NCBI GenBank assembly: GCA_902806565.1
Contig: CADCXA010000029.1
Coordinates: 1,488,001-1,552,000 of the forward strand
DNA: 64,000 nucleotides
From: Hypoxylon rubiginosum
Taxonomy: Eukaryota > Ascomycota > Sordariomycetes > Xylariales > Hypoxylaceae
Reading direction: 5' to 3'
Of this stretch, positions 21,326 through 36,335 are shown piece after piece (within the stretch, counting starts at the first letter, position 1; each line of letters begins with the position of its first letter). Below the pieces are notes generated by a model, which worked only from the letters and a program-made list of their open reading frames with translations, was not told where the DNA came from and searched no databases. The position numbers and the translations under genes are program-made.

Positions 21326-24300
21326 ATTATAAAAAAAAAAAATAAATATATATTTTTTTAATGTTAATTAATATATTTATAAGTTATATATTAAGTTTTT
21401 TTTATTTTATAAATTACTGTTATAATTTTAATAGTTAATTAGAATTTTAATTATATTATATTTTTTAATTTTATTTTTTATTATTTTATTTTATTGTTTT
21501 TTATTTAATTATAATATAATTAATATTAAAAATTTATATAAAATAAGTTTTATTTAATAATATTAATTATTAAGTTTTATATTTAATTTTAATAAAGATT
21601 TTTTAATTTTATAAAAAATCTTTTATTTATATATATAAATATAGTTAATATAAAACTAAATATAATAAAAAAAAAATAAAAAACTTAAAAAAGATAACTT
21701 AAAATATAACTTTATATATAATTAAATACTTAAAATTAATTTTTAAAAAAAAGGTAAAACTATAAAATATTTATATATTAAAAATATAACTAAATAATTT
21801 TTAGTTAAATATAATTATAAGAACTTATTATTTATTATTAAAATTTTTATAAAATTAATTAATTTATAACTTTTTCCCACTTATAAAAAAAACTTATAAA
21901 AAAACATAGTAATTTTAATTTAAAATAACACGTTAAAAATATTATAAATAATTATATATAAGTTATAAAATAAATATAATTTATATTTATAAATAATTAT
22001 TAAAATTTATTATTTAATTTTTAATTTTTACCAGTTTATAAAAAAAGTTTATAAAAAAACTTAGTTATTTTAAAATTAAAATATAAAAGTTATAATTTTA
22101 TATATTAATTTATATATATTTAATATTTAATTATTTAATTAATTTATAGCTATTTAACTTTTAAATATTTTTTATATAAATAAATTAAATTAAATAAACT
22201 TTTTTATATTAAATTTCTATTATTATAACTTTAAAAAAAATTATTTAAATAAAAATAAATACTTTTTATAGTTATTAAAACTATAAAAAAAAAATATAAT
22301 TAAAAAAAGTTAAATATTAAATGGTTATTTATAGTTATTATAACTTATAACTATATAATTTCAAGGTATATATTTTAATAAAAATAAATAATAAATATTA
22401 ATTTATATATATAACTATAAAATAATATATTTATATTTATATATATATATATAAAAAAAAGCTACTTTTATTTTTTATTTTTATATATTTTTATTTTTCT
22501 TCTTTTTTCTTTTTTTTCTTTTAATTATTATATTTTTTTATTTTTTATTTTATTTACTTTTTTTTTATTTTTTATTATTTATTTATTTTATTTCTTTTTA
22601 AATCTTTTTTTTTTTTTACTTTTATTATAACTTAACTAAATATATTTATTATAAAATGTTTTATTTATTATATAAATAAACTTTTTAAGAATTTTAAGGT
22701 TTTAAATAATATATATTAAAATTAAAGATTTTTTTTTTTTTATTATAAATATTATTATATATATAATTAGTGTAATAATATATTTTTTTTCTAGTGATTT
22801 ATTTTATAAAATAAAGATATATTTTTATATTACGATTTTTTTTTAAGTAAGTTTAATAAAGTTTATTAAAAACTTTAAAATTTCTAATTTTTAAGAAAAT
22901 ATATATTATTTTTATTATTAAATTAAGGATAATAATAATAAAAAGAATTTAATTAAGTATTAAAAAGTTAAATTAAAACGCTTATTAAATTTTTTTAAGG
23001 TAATAAAAATATTATTTTATAAAAAAATATTAATATTATATTAAAAGTTATTAAATTAAATAGTTTAATATTTTTAATTTATTTATTAAGGCTTAAACTA
23101 AAACTTAAATAATAATAATTAATATATATTATTTAATATAAGTAATTATTTTATTTAATTATAATTTTAATTAATATTAAATGTTATTAGTTTATAATAA
23201 ATAATATATATTATTTTAAAAATCTTTTTAAAAAATCTTTTAACTTTTTTTTTATTAAAATTAATTTTATTTTAATTATTTTATTTATTAAAAATATATT
23301 CTTTTTAAAAAAAAATTAAACTTTTTTTTTAATATAAAATTTAAATTAATTATAAGAACTTATTTTTTTTTAGTAGAAATTATTTTTATAATTAACGTTA
23401 TTTTTTAAAACTTATAATTTAACGAGTTTAATTTTAATGTTTATTAATTATAATTTAATAGTTAATAAGTTTAAACTTATATTATTTTTTTTATTTATTT
23501 ATATTTTATAAAAAAGATTCTTCTTTAAAATTAAAAGTTATTATTAGTTTAATTAAAAACTTTAAAACGTTTAATTTAATGTTAAATTTTATATAAATTT
23601 TGATTTTTTTATTAGTAATATAAACTAAGGCGGAATAAAAATAAAATAAAAAGTAAAATAAAAATAAGATAAAAAGTGAAATAAAGGGTGTTTATATTTT
23701 ATTTTTATATTTTAATTTAGTTATAATTAATTGTTTTTTATAAAATTAAAAAAAAAAAATATTAATAATATTTTTTTAATATTTATTTAAATATATATTT
23801 ATATAATTAATTATAATATATGTTTCTTTTTAATTAACTTTTTATTTTATTTATTTCTTTTATAATAAAATATATTATTATAACACGTTTTAAAAACGTT
23901 AATTAAAAAAATATAAATCGTGTTTTTTTTTATTTATTAAGTTTTTTTATTTTTTATTTAATTTTTTTATTTATTACTTTATTTTTAAAAAGTTTTATAT
24001 ATCTTTTTTAATCTTAGTTATTCTTCTTATTTTTAATTAATATATATTATTATATTTTAACATTTATATAAACTTTATTAAAGTTTATTATTAATTAAAA
24101 CTAATTTTTTATTATTATATATTATTTATTTTTATAGTAATTTTATTAAATAAATATATATAATTTTATTAGAATTTATATAAAATGTAAAAAAGTTTAT
24201 AAATAGTTTAAAATAATTTTTAATTTTTATATAAATAAGTTTAATTATATATATTAATTATATTATTTTTGAAAATATTATTAACTTTTAAAAAAAGATT

Positions 24301-27300
24301 AATTTAAATATATTTTATTAATTTAAATATATTTAAAAATCTAAAATTAATATAAATAAAAAGTTTAGTTAATAACTATTAAAATTTAATAATTTTTTTT
24401 AATTATTTTTAGTTTTAAATTAATAGTTTTTATATTTTTTTTATAAAATATAATTAGATTTTATTAGGTATTATAAAGTTTAATTACGTAATAATAAGTT
24501 ATTATAAATTAATATTTATAATATTAATATTATAAATAAATAATATAATTTTTATAATATGTTTTATTAGTTTAATAACATTTTTTATTAATAATTTAAT
24601 TTGTTTTTATATTTTAAAAAAAAAAGATTTATTTTATATTTAATTATTAATATTTAAAATAATAATAAGTATTTAATTTATAGTAATTTTTAACTTTCCT
24701 AATCTTTTTTTAAAGAAAATAACAATAGGTTTTTATTTTATTATAAGCTTAACGTTTTTATTAAATACTAATAATAAAATATTATAAATTAATATTAATA
24801 TAAAAATAACTATAAACATGTTATTTATTTTTAATTGTTTTATAATAGTTATTATAAAAGTTAAATACTGTTACTTAAATTTAAATTCTTATTATATATT
24901 TAATTAATAAAAGTATTTTTTTCTGTTATTATTATAATAATAATTAGTATATATATTATTTAAATATTAAAATAAAATAATATAATATTAAAATATATTA
25001 TTTTTTACTTAATATTAAATATAGTTTTATTTTAAAGGTAAAATATTATTATATATTTATATATAAATAATTAAAAGTAATTAAAATTTTAATTAGTTTA
25101 AAAAACCCCTTTTAATTTATTTTTATAATTAATAATTAATATTATATTTAATTTAATTTCTTTAAAATAACAGCTTTAACTTATATATTATATATTTAAA
25201 ATAATAGTTTATTTTAAAAAAATTTATTAAATTATTAATAAGGTTTATATATTAAAATATAAAACTTTAAATATATTTTTATTTATTATTATTTAAGTAA
25301 TAATAGTATTAATTTTTATATTTTTAATTTTAATTAAAACTTATTATATAAATTTGTTTAATTTTATATTATTTATTAATAAAAACTAATTATTATATTT
25401 ATTAATATATAAAATATATTAAGATAAATAAAATAAAATTAAAAAATAGTTTATTTATATTTAATTTAAAATTATAAAAAGGTTTTAATTAAGTTTAAAA
25501 AAATTGGAATAAATTATATTAAATACTAGTTAGTTATATAAATTAAAGCTGGTGTATTTATTATTATTATTATTATTAATTTTATTTTTACTTACTAGCT
25601 TTTATAACTATTTTTTTAATTTAATAATAATAGTTATTATAATAAAAACTTAATAAATAAATTATATTTGTAATAAAAAGTTAAAAAAAATAAAATTAAA
25701 AAAGCTTTTAAAAACTAAAGGATTTATTAAAACTAAAAGATTTTTTTTAAAATCTAAAAAAAACGAAAAGGTTTTTTAATATTGTATAAAAAAAGTTAAT
25801 AAATTTAAGTTAATTAAAAATTAATATTAGTTAAATTATATATTAATGTTATTTAAAAAGGAAAAAAAAAACATTTAAACGTTATATAAAATTAAATACA
25901 CGTTATATTTAAAAAGTTATAAAATATAAAAAAGTTAAGAAAAAAATATAAGTAAGTTTAAAAAAGTTATATAATTTTTAAAGATAAATATAAGTGTATT
26001 TTTAGCACTTTTTATTATTTATAAGGAATATTAAAAATACGTTTATATTTTTTAATAAAAGATTATTATAATATAATTTAAAAATAATATTTAATAGATT
26101 ATTTAATTTTTATTTAATATTATAAATATTAAAACTATTTATATAAGTATTTTATGTTTTTACTAGGTGTTAATTCTTAGTAAATATTATATTTATTATA
26201 ACTTTAATTTTAGAATTATTTTTAATTTATAATATTAAAACCTTTTTTTTTTCCACGATAAATTTATTTTATATTTTATATAAGTTTTTACTAGATTTTT
26301 ATTTTAAAAAGTTTATATAACTAGTAAATATTACTAATATTAAAATTACCGGATTAAAATTTAATTAATTTAATTTTATTATAAAACTAGTAATTAATAT
26401 TAAATATTTTAGTTATTTTAAACATATAAAATTATTTTTATTTTTCCCCGCTTTAAATTATAATAATATTAATTATAACCTTATAATATATATTTATTAT
26501 ATTATAGTTAAAAATATTTAGCTTTATAATAATATATTTAACGAAGATATTTTATATTTTTTATATTTTAAAAGCCTTTAAAATATTAATTTTATTTTAA
26601 TTATTATATTATTAATAATTAATAATATTATTATTTAAAGAATTTATTATTTTTATATTTTTAATTATATAGGTTTATTTTTATATTTATTTTATATTCC
26701 CAGGGTTTAATTATAATAAATTTAAAGTTATATATTATAATATTTTTTTTTAATAATTAATAGTTTTTTTATATTTTTAATACTTTTTTATTACGTTTTA
26801 TTATACTTTTAAATAGTATTTTTATTAACTTTTTTAATATATTAATAAAAACCACTTTAATATTTTTTTTTTCTACCGCTTAATAAACTATTATTATATT
26901 TATATTTATTTTTTTATTAATTAATTTAACTGGTTATATAGTTATTATTAACTGTAATAAAACCTACTAAATTATATAATATAATATAAAAGTAAAAACG
27001 GTATATTTAATATTAAAAAAAGCAAAGTTATAATTTAATATTAATTATATAAAATAATATATAAAAATATTAAATAATAATAAACTTATTAATAATTTAA
27101 ATAATATGTTTTTTTTTTATAATAATATTTATTATATATTTAATTATAAAAAGCTTATTATTATTTTAAAAAAGCTAAATAATTAATATATTTTTATTTT
27201 TAAAGTTATTAAGTTAAATATAAAATACTTATATAATATATATATAATATATTATAATTATATTTACTAGGATTTTTTAGGTATTAAAGTTAAGTTTTTT

Positions 27301-29349
27301 TTTAGTTATTTTACGTAGAATATTCTTTATTTAAAAACTATATATATTATTTTTATATTATATTTTTATTATTTAATATAAGTTTATAATAATAATAAAA
27401 ACATATATAAAATTTAAAATAAATTTATATTAAAGTTTAAAAAAAGCTGTAATTAATTTATAAATAAAAATAATAAATATATATATAATTTAAATCCGGT
27501 TAATAATAATAATTATTTTATTTAAAGTAATAAGATGTTAATATTTAACGAATCTAAGTTTAAGTTCAACGATTATTAAAAGTGTTTATATAGTTTAAAT
27601 ATTTATAAGAAGTGTTTTTTTAGTTTAAAAAATAATAAAAATTATAAAAAATATAAACGGGTTTAAAAATATAATAATAAATTTAATAATACTAATATTA
27701 AAATAAATATAAATTTTAATATTACTTGTTTTATATTTAATAATATTATAAGTAAATTTTAAAAACTAAATAAAAACATTACTTTTTTTAATTATAATAA
27801 CTTAAAAAAAAATATATAAAAAAAAATATATTTTTAAGGTTTTATTTTAATAAATTAAACTTAAAAAAATAAATTATATATATAACTTTTTATAAAATTT
27901 AAATTTATTAATTAAAATATTATATATTAAATATAATTAAATAAATAATTATTATATTAAAAAAATCTTAAAATAATATATAACTAATATAAATATATAT
28001 ATAAAATCATTTTTATATTAATTAATATAACTAATAAATATAATAAATATAATAATTAATAACTTTTAATCGGTTGTTATTTATAGTAATTATAATATTT
28101 ATTATTATAAGGAAAAAAAGTTATTAATAAGTAAATTAATAATAATAAAAACTATATAAATTCGTGTGAAAATTAAAATAAATTAATATAATTTTTAATG
28201 TAAATAAGTTTTTAATAAATATATAAATAAATTAATTTATTATATTAATATTTAGTTTATTTATATAAAAGGTATTTATTTAAATTAAAAGTAAATATAT
28301 TTATATTTTTAACTTAATATTTAGTTATTTATTATTTATTAAGTAATATAAATAAATTATATTTTTTCTTTTTAAGCTTTTTAATAATAATTATTAAGTT
28401 TTCGTTTAATTATTATTATTAATTTATTATTAATTTATTTTTTAATTTTTATTTAATTGTTATTAATCCGGTTTTTATATTTTTAATAGTTTTATTATTT
28501 TTACTAGTTATTAAATTATTTTTAAAGTTATTATCATTATTTTTAATAATGTTAACCCTGGTTTTATTATTTTTAATTTTGGTTTTAATTTTTAATAAAA
28601 ATAATAAATTTATAAAATAATAATCGTTATTATTTTTAAACTTATTGTTATTTATTATAACATTTAATTATTAAAAAGTTATTAATTAATCGCTTAATTA
28701 AATAATAATTATATTAAATTTATTTTAGTTATTTATTAATATATAATTAATATTATTTATTAAATATAGTTTAATAATAAAATTTATCGGTATTATTAGC
28801 ATTTAAAAATATAAAAAATTACTAGATTTAAACCTTTTTAATTTAATAAAATTAATATTACGATTAATTTTAATTAAGTTATTATTCAACGTTAATTAAA
28901 AACTAATAATATAATTATTATAATTAATTTTATTTAAGTTATTATTTAACGTTAGTTAAATTTACGTTTAAAACGTTAATATTTAATTAAATATTAAAAC
29001 TATTTTATTTTTATTACTTTTTTTTTTCTTTTTAACTTTCACTTTTTTAAATATTTTAACGTAATATAATAACTATTATTTTTTAACTGTTTAAATAACA
29101 GGCTTATTATTTTTTAAATATTTAAATAAAGTATTATTTATTTTAAATATATAAAACTTATTTAACAATAAAAAGTCTTTTTTTATTATATTATAAAAGT
29201 TTTATTTATACACTTAATTTATTAGTTAATTAATATAAAATTAAAAATATAAATATTTTTATATTTTAATTTTAAATTAGTTTATAATTAAGCTTATTAT
29301 AACGATTTTAAGTTTTTATAAACTATAATTAATTAATACTAATAAATTA

Positions 29350-29417
29350 AACTAAATAATAATTAAATAATAATTAAATAATAATTAAATAATAATTTAA
29401 TAATAATTTAATAATAG
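29350..29417 (+). repeat. 11-bp minisatellite array, internal
   Basis: About six units of the TTAAATAATAA / TTTAATAATAA repeat on the same strand as the subterminal arrays of the giant element, ending in a unit that keeps AATAGC. Confidence 0.7.
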
Positions 29418-30146
29418 CTTACTTAGGTTTATAATAAAATTATATATTATATTAGCCTTTTATAAAAATAAATTTATATAAAATATTATATTATTTAGTT
29501 AATATTTATTTTATTAATATTTAAAAAGTATTTTACAGGTTTTTAATAATAAATTCCTTAGTTAATATAAAAAAAACTAATAGTAAATTAATTATATTTA
29601 TTAACCGTTACTTAATTTTAATTAAATTATTATTTAACTATAATTTATATATTTATTTTAATATAAAAGTTACGTTAATATTTTTAAAATTATAATTATT
29701 AATTAAAATTTTTTATATAATTATTAGTATATTTACGTTTTTTTTAGTTTTAAAAATAATATTATATATAATATTAAATTTAAGTATAATTTTAATTATA
29801 TATTTTATAATTTATTAATTTTTAAATATTAATTAAGCTTTAATTTAACTTATATATTATTATTATATTAAAAGATTAAGATTTAATTATTAAAAGATAT
29901 TATAATAGTTAATATATTATTTATTATTAAGTTATTATAATATTTACTAGTATTTTAACTTATAAATATATTTAAAAGTTTATAACTTTTTTTAATATAT
30001 TTTTTTATTTTAAAAAGTTAATTAGATATTATTAATTAATGGTAAAATTAATATTAACCAACCTGTAAAAACTTAATTAATAAAATTTTTATTTAAAATA
30101 AGTTTTATTTTTATTAATTATAATTAAAAAACAGTTAAACCGGCGT

Positions 30147-30192
30147 TAAATAATAGTTTAATAATAATTATATAATAATTTAATAATAGTTT
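30147..30192 (+). repeat. Short 11-bp minisatellite array
   Basis: About four units of the same 11-bp repeat, including two that keep ATAGTTTA. It is oriented like the other arrays. Confidence 0.6.
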
Positions 30193-32269
30193 AAAAGGTT
30201 TTAAATACCATAGAAATATTTATAATTAAAATAAAAGTTTTAAATAATTAAAATGTTTTTTACGTTTATTAATTTTATTAATACTTGGTTTTTAAATATA
30301 TAAAAATTAATATATATATTAAAAAAAAATGTTATATTATTTTTATTATTACTAGTTTTAATAAATAACTTAAACGTTGTTATCTTAATATACTAAAAAT
30401 GTTTATAATATGTTTTTAAAATTATAAATTAAATATTAATATATTAAACTCTTATTAAATAAAAAAATATATTAAAAATAAAAAGTAATTTATATTAAAA
30501 TATAATAGATTTATAATTATTTTTAAACTATATTTAAATTATTAGTAGGTTATTATTAAACTGTTATTTAATTATTATTAAGTTATTTTTATTAAGTGTT
30601 ATTATAAATAATAATTTTATTTTTTATATTATTTATTTATATTATATTATATATTTATTATTATATATATTTATTAATTATAAATATTGGTTTTAAATAT
30701 TATTATTTTATTTATTTTAAAACTATTTATTATTTTTAAATATTTTTTTTTTTTTATTGTTAAACTAATAGTTTTATTTTTAGTTTTTATATTATTATAT
30801 AACATTATTATTTATATATAATTAAAAAATAATCCGCTTATTTAACTGAAATTATTACTTAATAATAACTAATTTTATTTATTTTAATTAGTTAAATAAT
30901 CGTAGATTTATAATAAAAATATATATAAAATTAATTTACTAAGTTTTTTAAATATTATAAACCTTATTTAAATTTTTATATTTATTTAATTTATTATATA
31001 TATATATTATTTTTAAATCCTGAATTTATTTTTTATATATTTACTTAATAATTATATTAGTAATTTACTATTATATTATTATATTACTTTTTCTAGTAAA
31101 TTTATATTAACGTTTATAACTATATATTAATATTATTTTAATTATTTTAATTTAAAACTAATATTAAATTTTAATACTTTTAATAATAATAATGTTTATT
31201 ATATTATAATATATTATATTATATATATAATAACTAGGAATATTTAAGCTTCTAGTAAAAAAAAAATATAAATAAATTTTAATAAAATGTTTTTTTTTTT
31301 AAAATTATAATATTGGTTTTTATAAATATATTTAAGAATAATATTTTATTTATAAGTTATTATTATTTTTATATTTTAAGTTATAAATAAAAAGATTATA
31401 TATATTAATATTATAATTTTATATAAATAATATTTTTTAGTTATTATTTATAGTTTTATTAATTAACTTAAAAATATAAAATATTAATGTTAAAAAATTA
31501 ATTAATTAATAATAATATAATAATATAAAATAATAAACTAATATAAGTTTATTTAAAATCTAAAAATATAATGTTTAATTTAATATAATAATAATTATTT
31601 ATAAATTATTATTATTTATAAAAAAGCTTTTAATAATATTTAAGCTTTGTTATTTTTATATGTTAATTAATCTTATATTTATTAAAAATAAAAATTATCC
31701 TTAGATTTTTTTAAAAGTAATAATAGTTATTATTATTATTATTTAACGTTTTTAAATTTTATTAATAAACTTAATTAATAATAAATTAACTTTTTATTTA
31801 TAAGTATATATATTATATATTAGTGGTTAATTAATTATAATAATTTTATTAAATCTTAAAATAATTTTTAAAATATTAATAATATTAATTTTATTTAATT
31901 TTAACTTTATTTTAAAGTTAAAGTTTATTTTTATTACTAATATATTATTATTTTTTATAATAAGGTACCTTTAAATTTAAAAAGCAGGTTTATTTATTTA
32001 ATAATTAATAAATATTTCTTAAATTAAAAGTAAATTAAAATTATTATTATTAACTAATTTAAAATTTTTTTTTTATATTGGTTTTTTTAATAAAATACAT
32101 ATTATATTAAAATGATTATAATTTTTATTAATATAATTAACGGTTTTATTTAAGCTAAATAAAATTTTTTAATAAATATTAATAAAAATATATATATTAA
32201 GTTATTATATAATATATTATTTTATTTTTAAATTTAAAAGTTAATAATTAAAATTAATTTAACGTAAAT

Positions 32270-32360
32270 AACTAATTTAATAAAAATAATTAATTTAAAG
32301 GTAGCTAGCTTAAAAATAACTAGCTTAAAAATAATTAATTTAAAGGTAATTAACTTAAAA
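32270..32360 (+). repeat. 15-bp tandem repeat
   Basis: About five to six copies of a 15-bp unit resembling TAACTAGCTTAAAAA, with C/T and G/A differences between copies (for example TAATTAATTTAAAGG). It is a local array within the RIPed interior. Confidence 0.65.
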
Positions 32361-33874
32361 AAATCGGTATTTTTAACGTAAATATAATAAAAAATAAAAA
32401 ATAATAAACTTTTCGCGGCTTATAAACATATAATATAAATATTATAATATAAGTTTTATATATATTATTAATTAAAAAACTTTTAATTTTTAACTAAGGT
32501 ATATAAAAATTAATTAATATATTTTATATTTTTATAAAATTATTTAATAATTAAAGTTAAATAAAAGCTTTTTTTTTTTTTTAAAATATTTTATAAACGT
32601 TATAGTTTAATTATTATTAATTATTTACTATTTATTATTATATAATTTAATAATAATATATTTTTAAAAAAAATAATTTAAATATATATAATATTTATTT
32701 AATTTAATATTTATATAGTTTATTTTTAGTTATATTAAATGATTTTTTTAATAAATAATAAGTGGATTTATATTATTTAAATATTTAAATAAATATTTTT
32801 TTATTTTTATTAATATAATATTAAATAATAAATATATAGATTTTAAGTTAAAATAAAAGTGGTAATAAATTTTATAGTATTTATTATATTTTTATTTTTT
32901 TTTTATAATTATTATTAACATTTTAATAAAAGCGTTTATTATAAATAAGATATTTTATTTTATTATTAAAGTTATTATATTAATAGATTTATTTATAGTT
33001 TATATTTTATATTTTATTATAAACTTTAATTTATATATAATTAATTATAATTAAAATATTAAATTTATTATTACTAAGTTTATTATTAAAATTTATATTA
33101 AAAACAAAAAAAGGGGTAAAAAAATATAAAAAAGATATAAAATAATATTAAGATATAAAAATAATAAATTATAATTAAATAATTACGGTAATAAAAAATT
33201 AAATAAATTAATTAAATATTAAGATATTTTAAAAATTAAACATTTAAATTAATATTATTATATATATAGTTATTAATTTATATGTTTTTATATGTTTTTA
33301 GCGATTTAATTAAACGAGATTATTTATTTTTATATAAGTTTTATTAATATATAACTTTTTTTTAAATTAAAATTTATATTTAAAATTAAATTATTAACGT
33401 TATTAAATAAATTAAGCGCTTTTATATTTAAATTAAAATATATATATTTTATTTATATAAATAAATTAAATATATATATTTATTTTATATAATAAATTTA
33501 AGTAAAATAAAAAAACTATTTAATTTAAATTAAAAATCTATTTATAGGTAAATAAATATATTAGTTAGTTTTTTTTCGCTGTTTTTATAATTTTTCCTTT
33601 CTATTTAATAAGAATAATTAAAAAACATTATATACTTAAAAATAAAATAAATATATAACTTTTTAATTTAATATAAAAATTAACTTAATATTAAAATAAT
33701 ATATTAATAATATATATAATAAACTTATTTATATGTTAAATAATTATTTATATTTTATTTTTATTATTATAAGTGTTTTTTTTTTTATTAATTAAAACTA
33801 ATAAAACTTAATAAGGCGTTAAAATAGATATTATTTTCGTTTTAATTATAGTTATTAAATTTTTATTATATATT

Positions 33875-33974
33875 ACTTTTATTTTATTTATAAACTTTAT
33901 ATTAATTATAAATAATAAAATTTTAATATTTATCACTTTTAATTTATTTATAAATTTTATATTAATTATAAATA
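33875..33974 (+). repeat. 60-bp tandem duplication
   Basis: Two adjacent copies of a 60-bp segment (ACTTTTA-T-TTATTTATAAA...TATTAATTATAAATAA) offset by exactly 60 bases with few differences. It is a simple tandem duplication inside the giant element. Confidence 0.6.
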
Positions 33975-35924
33975 AAAGTGATATTTTTATTAATTTAACT
34001 AATATTTTTATTATAAATTTAAGTTTAATATTTTTATTTAGTTATTAAGGTTTTAAAAAGCTAAATAATTTAGTAGTTTAAATGAAAATTAGTTAAATAT
34101 TATAGTTATTAAAGTTATAAAAAATAAATATTTAAAATATACGTTTAACTTTTTCCTTTTTTATTTTAAGAAAAATAATAACTATTATTCTTTTTTTTTA
34201 ATTTCAAAAAAACTGTTTTTTATTATATAACGTTAAATAGTAAAAGTGTTTTATAGCTTGTTTTTTAAAACTAAATATATTATTAAAAATGTTATATATA
34301 TTAAATAAAAAGTTATAAATAAATAAGTGTTAAAAAATTATTTTTACTTTAAATTTTTAAAATTTAAAAGGTAAATAAATTTAATTAAAACCTTTAAATA
34401 TTTTTAATTATAAATTAAAAAAAACTAGTAATATATATAATAATTATATAATAATAAATATTATTATAATAAGGTGTTTTATATTAATTAAAATATAATA
34501 TATTTATTTTATATAGTTATTAATAAAATTAGTTTCGTGTTTTTTAAAAAATATATTTTTTAATATATTTTTTATATTTATTATAAATATTTTTATTACT
34601 TTTTATAAAATATAAAAAAGATTTATTAAATTAATTAAATATTTAATAATAATTAATAATTTATAAAGTAAATTAATTATAATTAATTTTATATGTTTAG
34701 TTATTAATGTTTTTTTTTCCCTTTTTATAATTAATTATTTTTTTTAGTTTAAATAAGTGATATTTATAATAGAAAATTACGTTAAATATATAAAAAAAAG
34801 AAAAAATTGTAATAAAAAAAACGATTTTATTAAAAAGGATAATAGTTGTTTTAAAAAAAACATATTACGATTTAAAGAGTTTTTTAATTATAAAAAAGCG
34901 AGGGGGTTTTAAATAATATAATTAATAATAATAACTTTAATTATAATTTTAATTAATTTTAATTATAAAAAAATATATAAAAAATAGTTTTTATATATAA
35001 TTATTATAAATAGTAGTTTTTTTATAAAAAAGTAATATATTATAATTATAAGTAAATACTAGTATTTTATATATTTGTTTTAATTAACTAATATTATAAT
35101 TATAATTAAATGTTTAATATTTTAATAAAAAAAAATAATAATTTAAATTAATAATTATATATATTATAAACTAAAAAAACTTTATTATAATAAGTTATAA
35201 AAAAATATTATTTTTATTTAATTATTTATTATTAATAAATAATATATTAAATATTAATAAAAAAAAAACTAAATAAATATATAATTAATAAAAGTAAATT
35301 ATAAATATATTAATATTATAAAAAAAATAAAAGTTAATATATTTTATTAAAGTTATTATAAATGCCCCACTTATATTAAAAGGAATATTATAATATTATT
35401 AGTTATTAAAAATTAATAAAATATTATAAATTTTACTTTTTTAATAAATAGTTATTTTAAATGTGTTTTTATTATAAATGGTATTTTTATTGTTAATATC
35501 GATATTATTTCTTATAATAATTAAAGAAAAAAAAGGGAGGAAAAGTTAGAAAAAAAAAAAAAAGAAAATAATCTACCTTAATTAATTAAAAATTATTTTA
35601 ATATAATATTTTAGTTTTTTAATTTTCTATTTATTTTAAAATAACTTATTAAAAAGATTTAATAAAAAATTTAAAGATAAATATTATATTAAATATAAAT
35701 TATTTTTATATAGATAATTTTACTGTAAATGGTTTTATTATAAATAAGTTAAATTAATAAAAATAATTATAAAAACTTTTAAAAATTTTATAATATATGT
35801 TATTTTAATATTTAATTTATAAAAAGCTTTTATTTTACTTAGTTTTATTATAAGTTTTTTAATTATATTTATATATTTAAGGTGTTTTATTTTATAAATA
35901 ATTAAATACTTAATATTTATTTAT

Positions 35925-36335
35925 AATAATTAAACTTAACTTTTTATTTATAAGCGGCTAAAATTAAAACGTTAATATGTTTTTAAAAGGATATTTTTTT
36001 TATTATTTAAACGGTGATATTATTAAGTTTATAAAAGTTAAACCTTATAATAAATAATATAATTTATTTTTAGTTATTAAAAATAAAAATATTAATAAAT
36101 ATTTAAAAAAATGTTTTATTAATTATAGTTTAATAAAAATTAAACCTTGTAATAAATAAAATAACTTACTTATAAACAGTGAAAATTAAAATACCTACGT
36201 ATTTTTATAAAAATATCTTATTAACCGTTTTTTTATAAAAGTTAAATTTTATAATAAAATAAAAAACTTATTTAAAACTAATAAAAATCAAGGTTAAAAT
36301 GCCTAATTATTTTTATAAAAACGTTTTTTACGTTA
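35925..36335 (-). repeat. About 102-bp tandem repeat, possibly decayed protein repeats
   Basis: Four copies with anchors at about 35932, 36041, 36143 and 36244, i.e. periods of about 108, 102 and 101. Each contains a (G/A)TTAAA(C/T)(C/T)TT(A/G)TAATAAA-like block followed by a TTTTTATAAAAA-like block. A 102-bp period equals 34 codons. One minus-strand frame stays open apart from TAA codons and shows recurring TVNKIFL / TIINKTFF-like segments. That is compatible with a helical-repeat protein (ankyrin or TPR class), but I could not align it to either. Confidence 0.5.
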
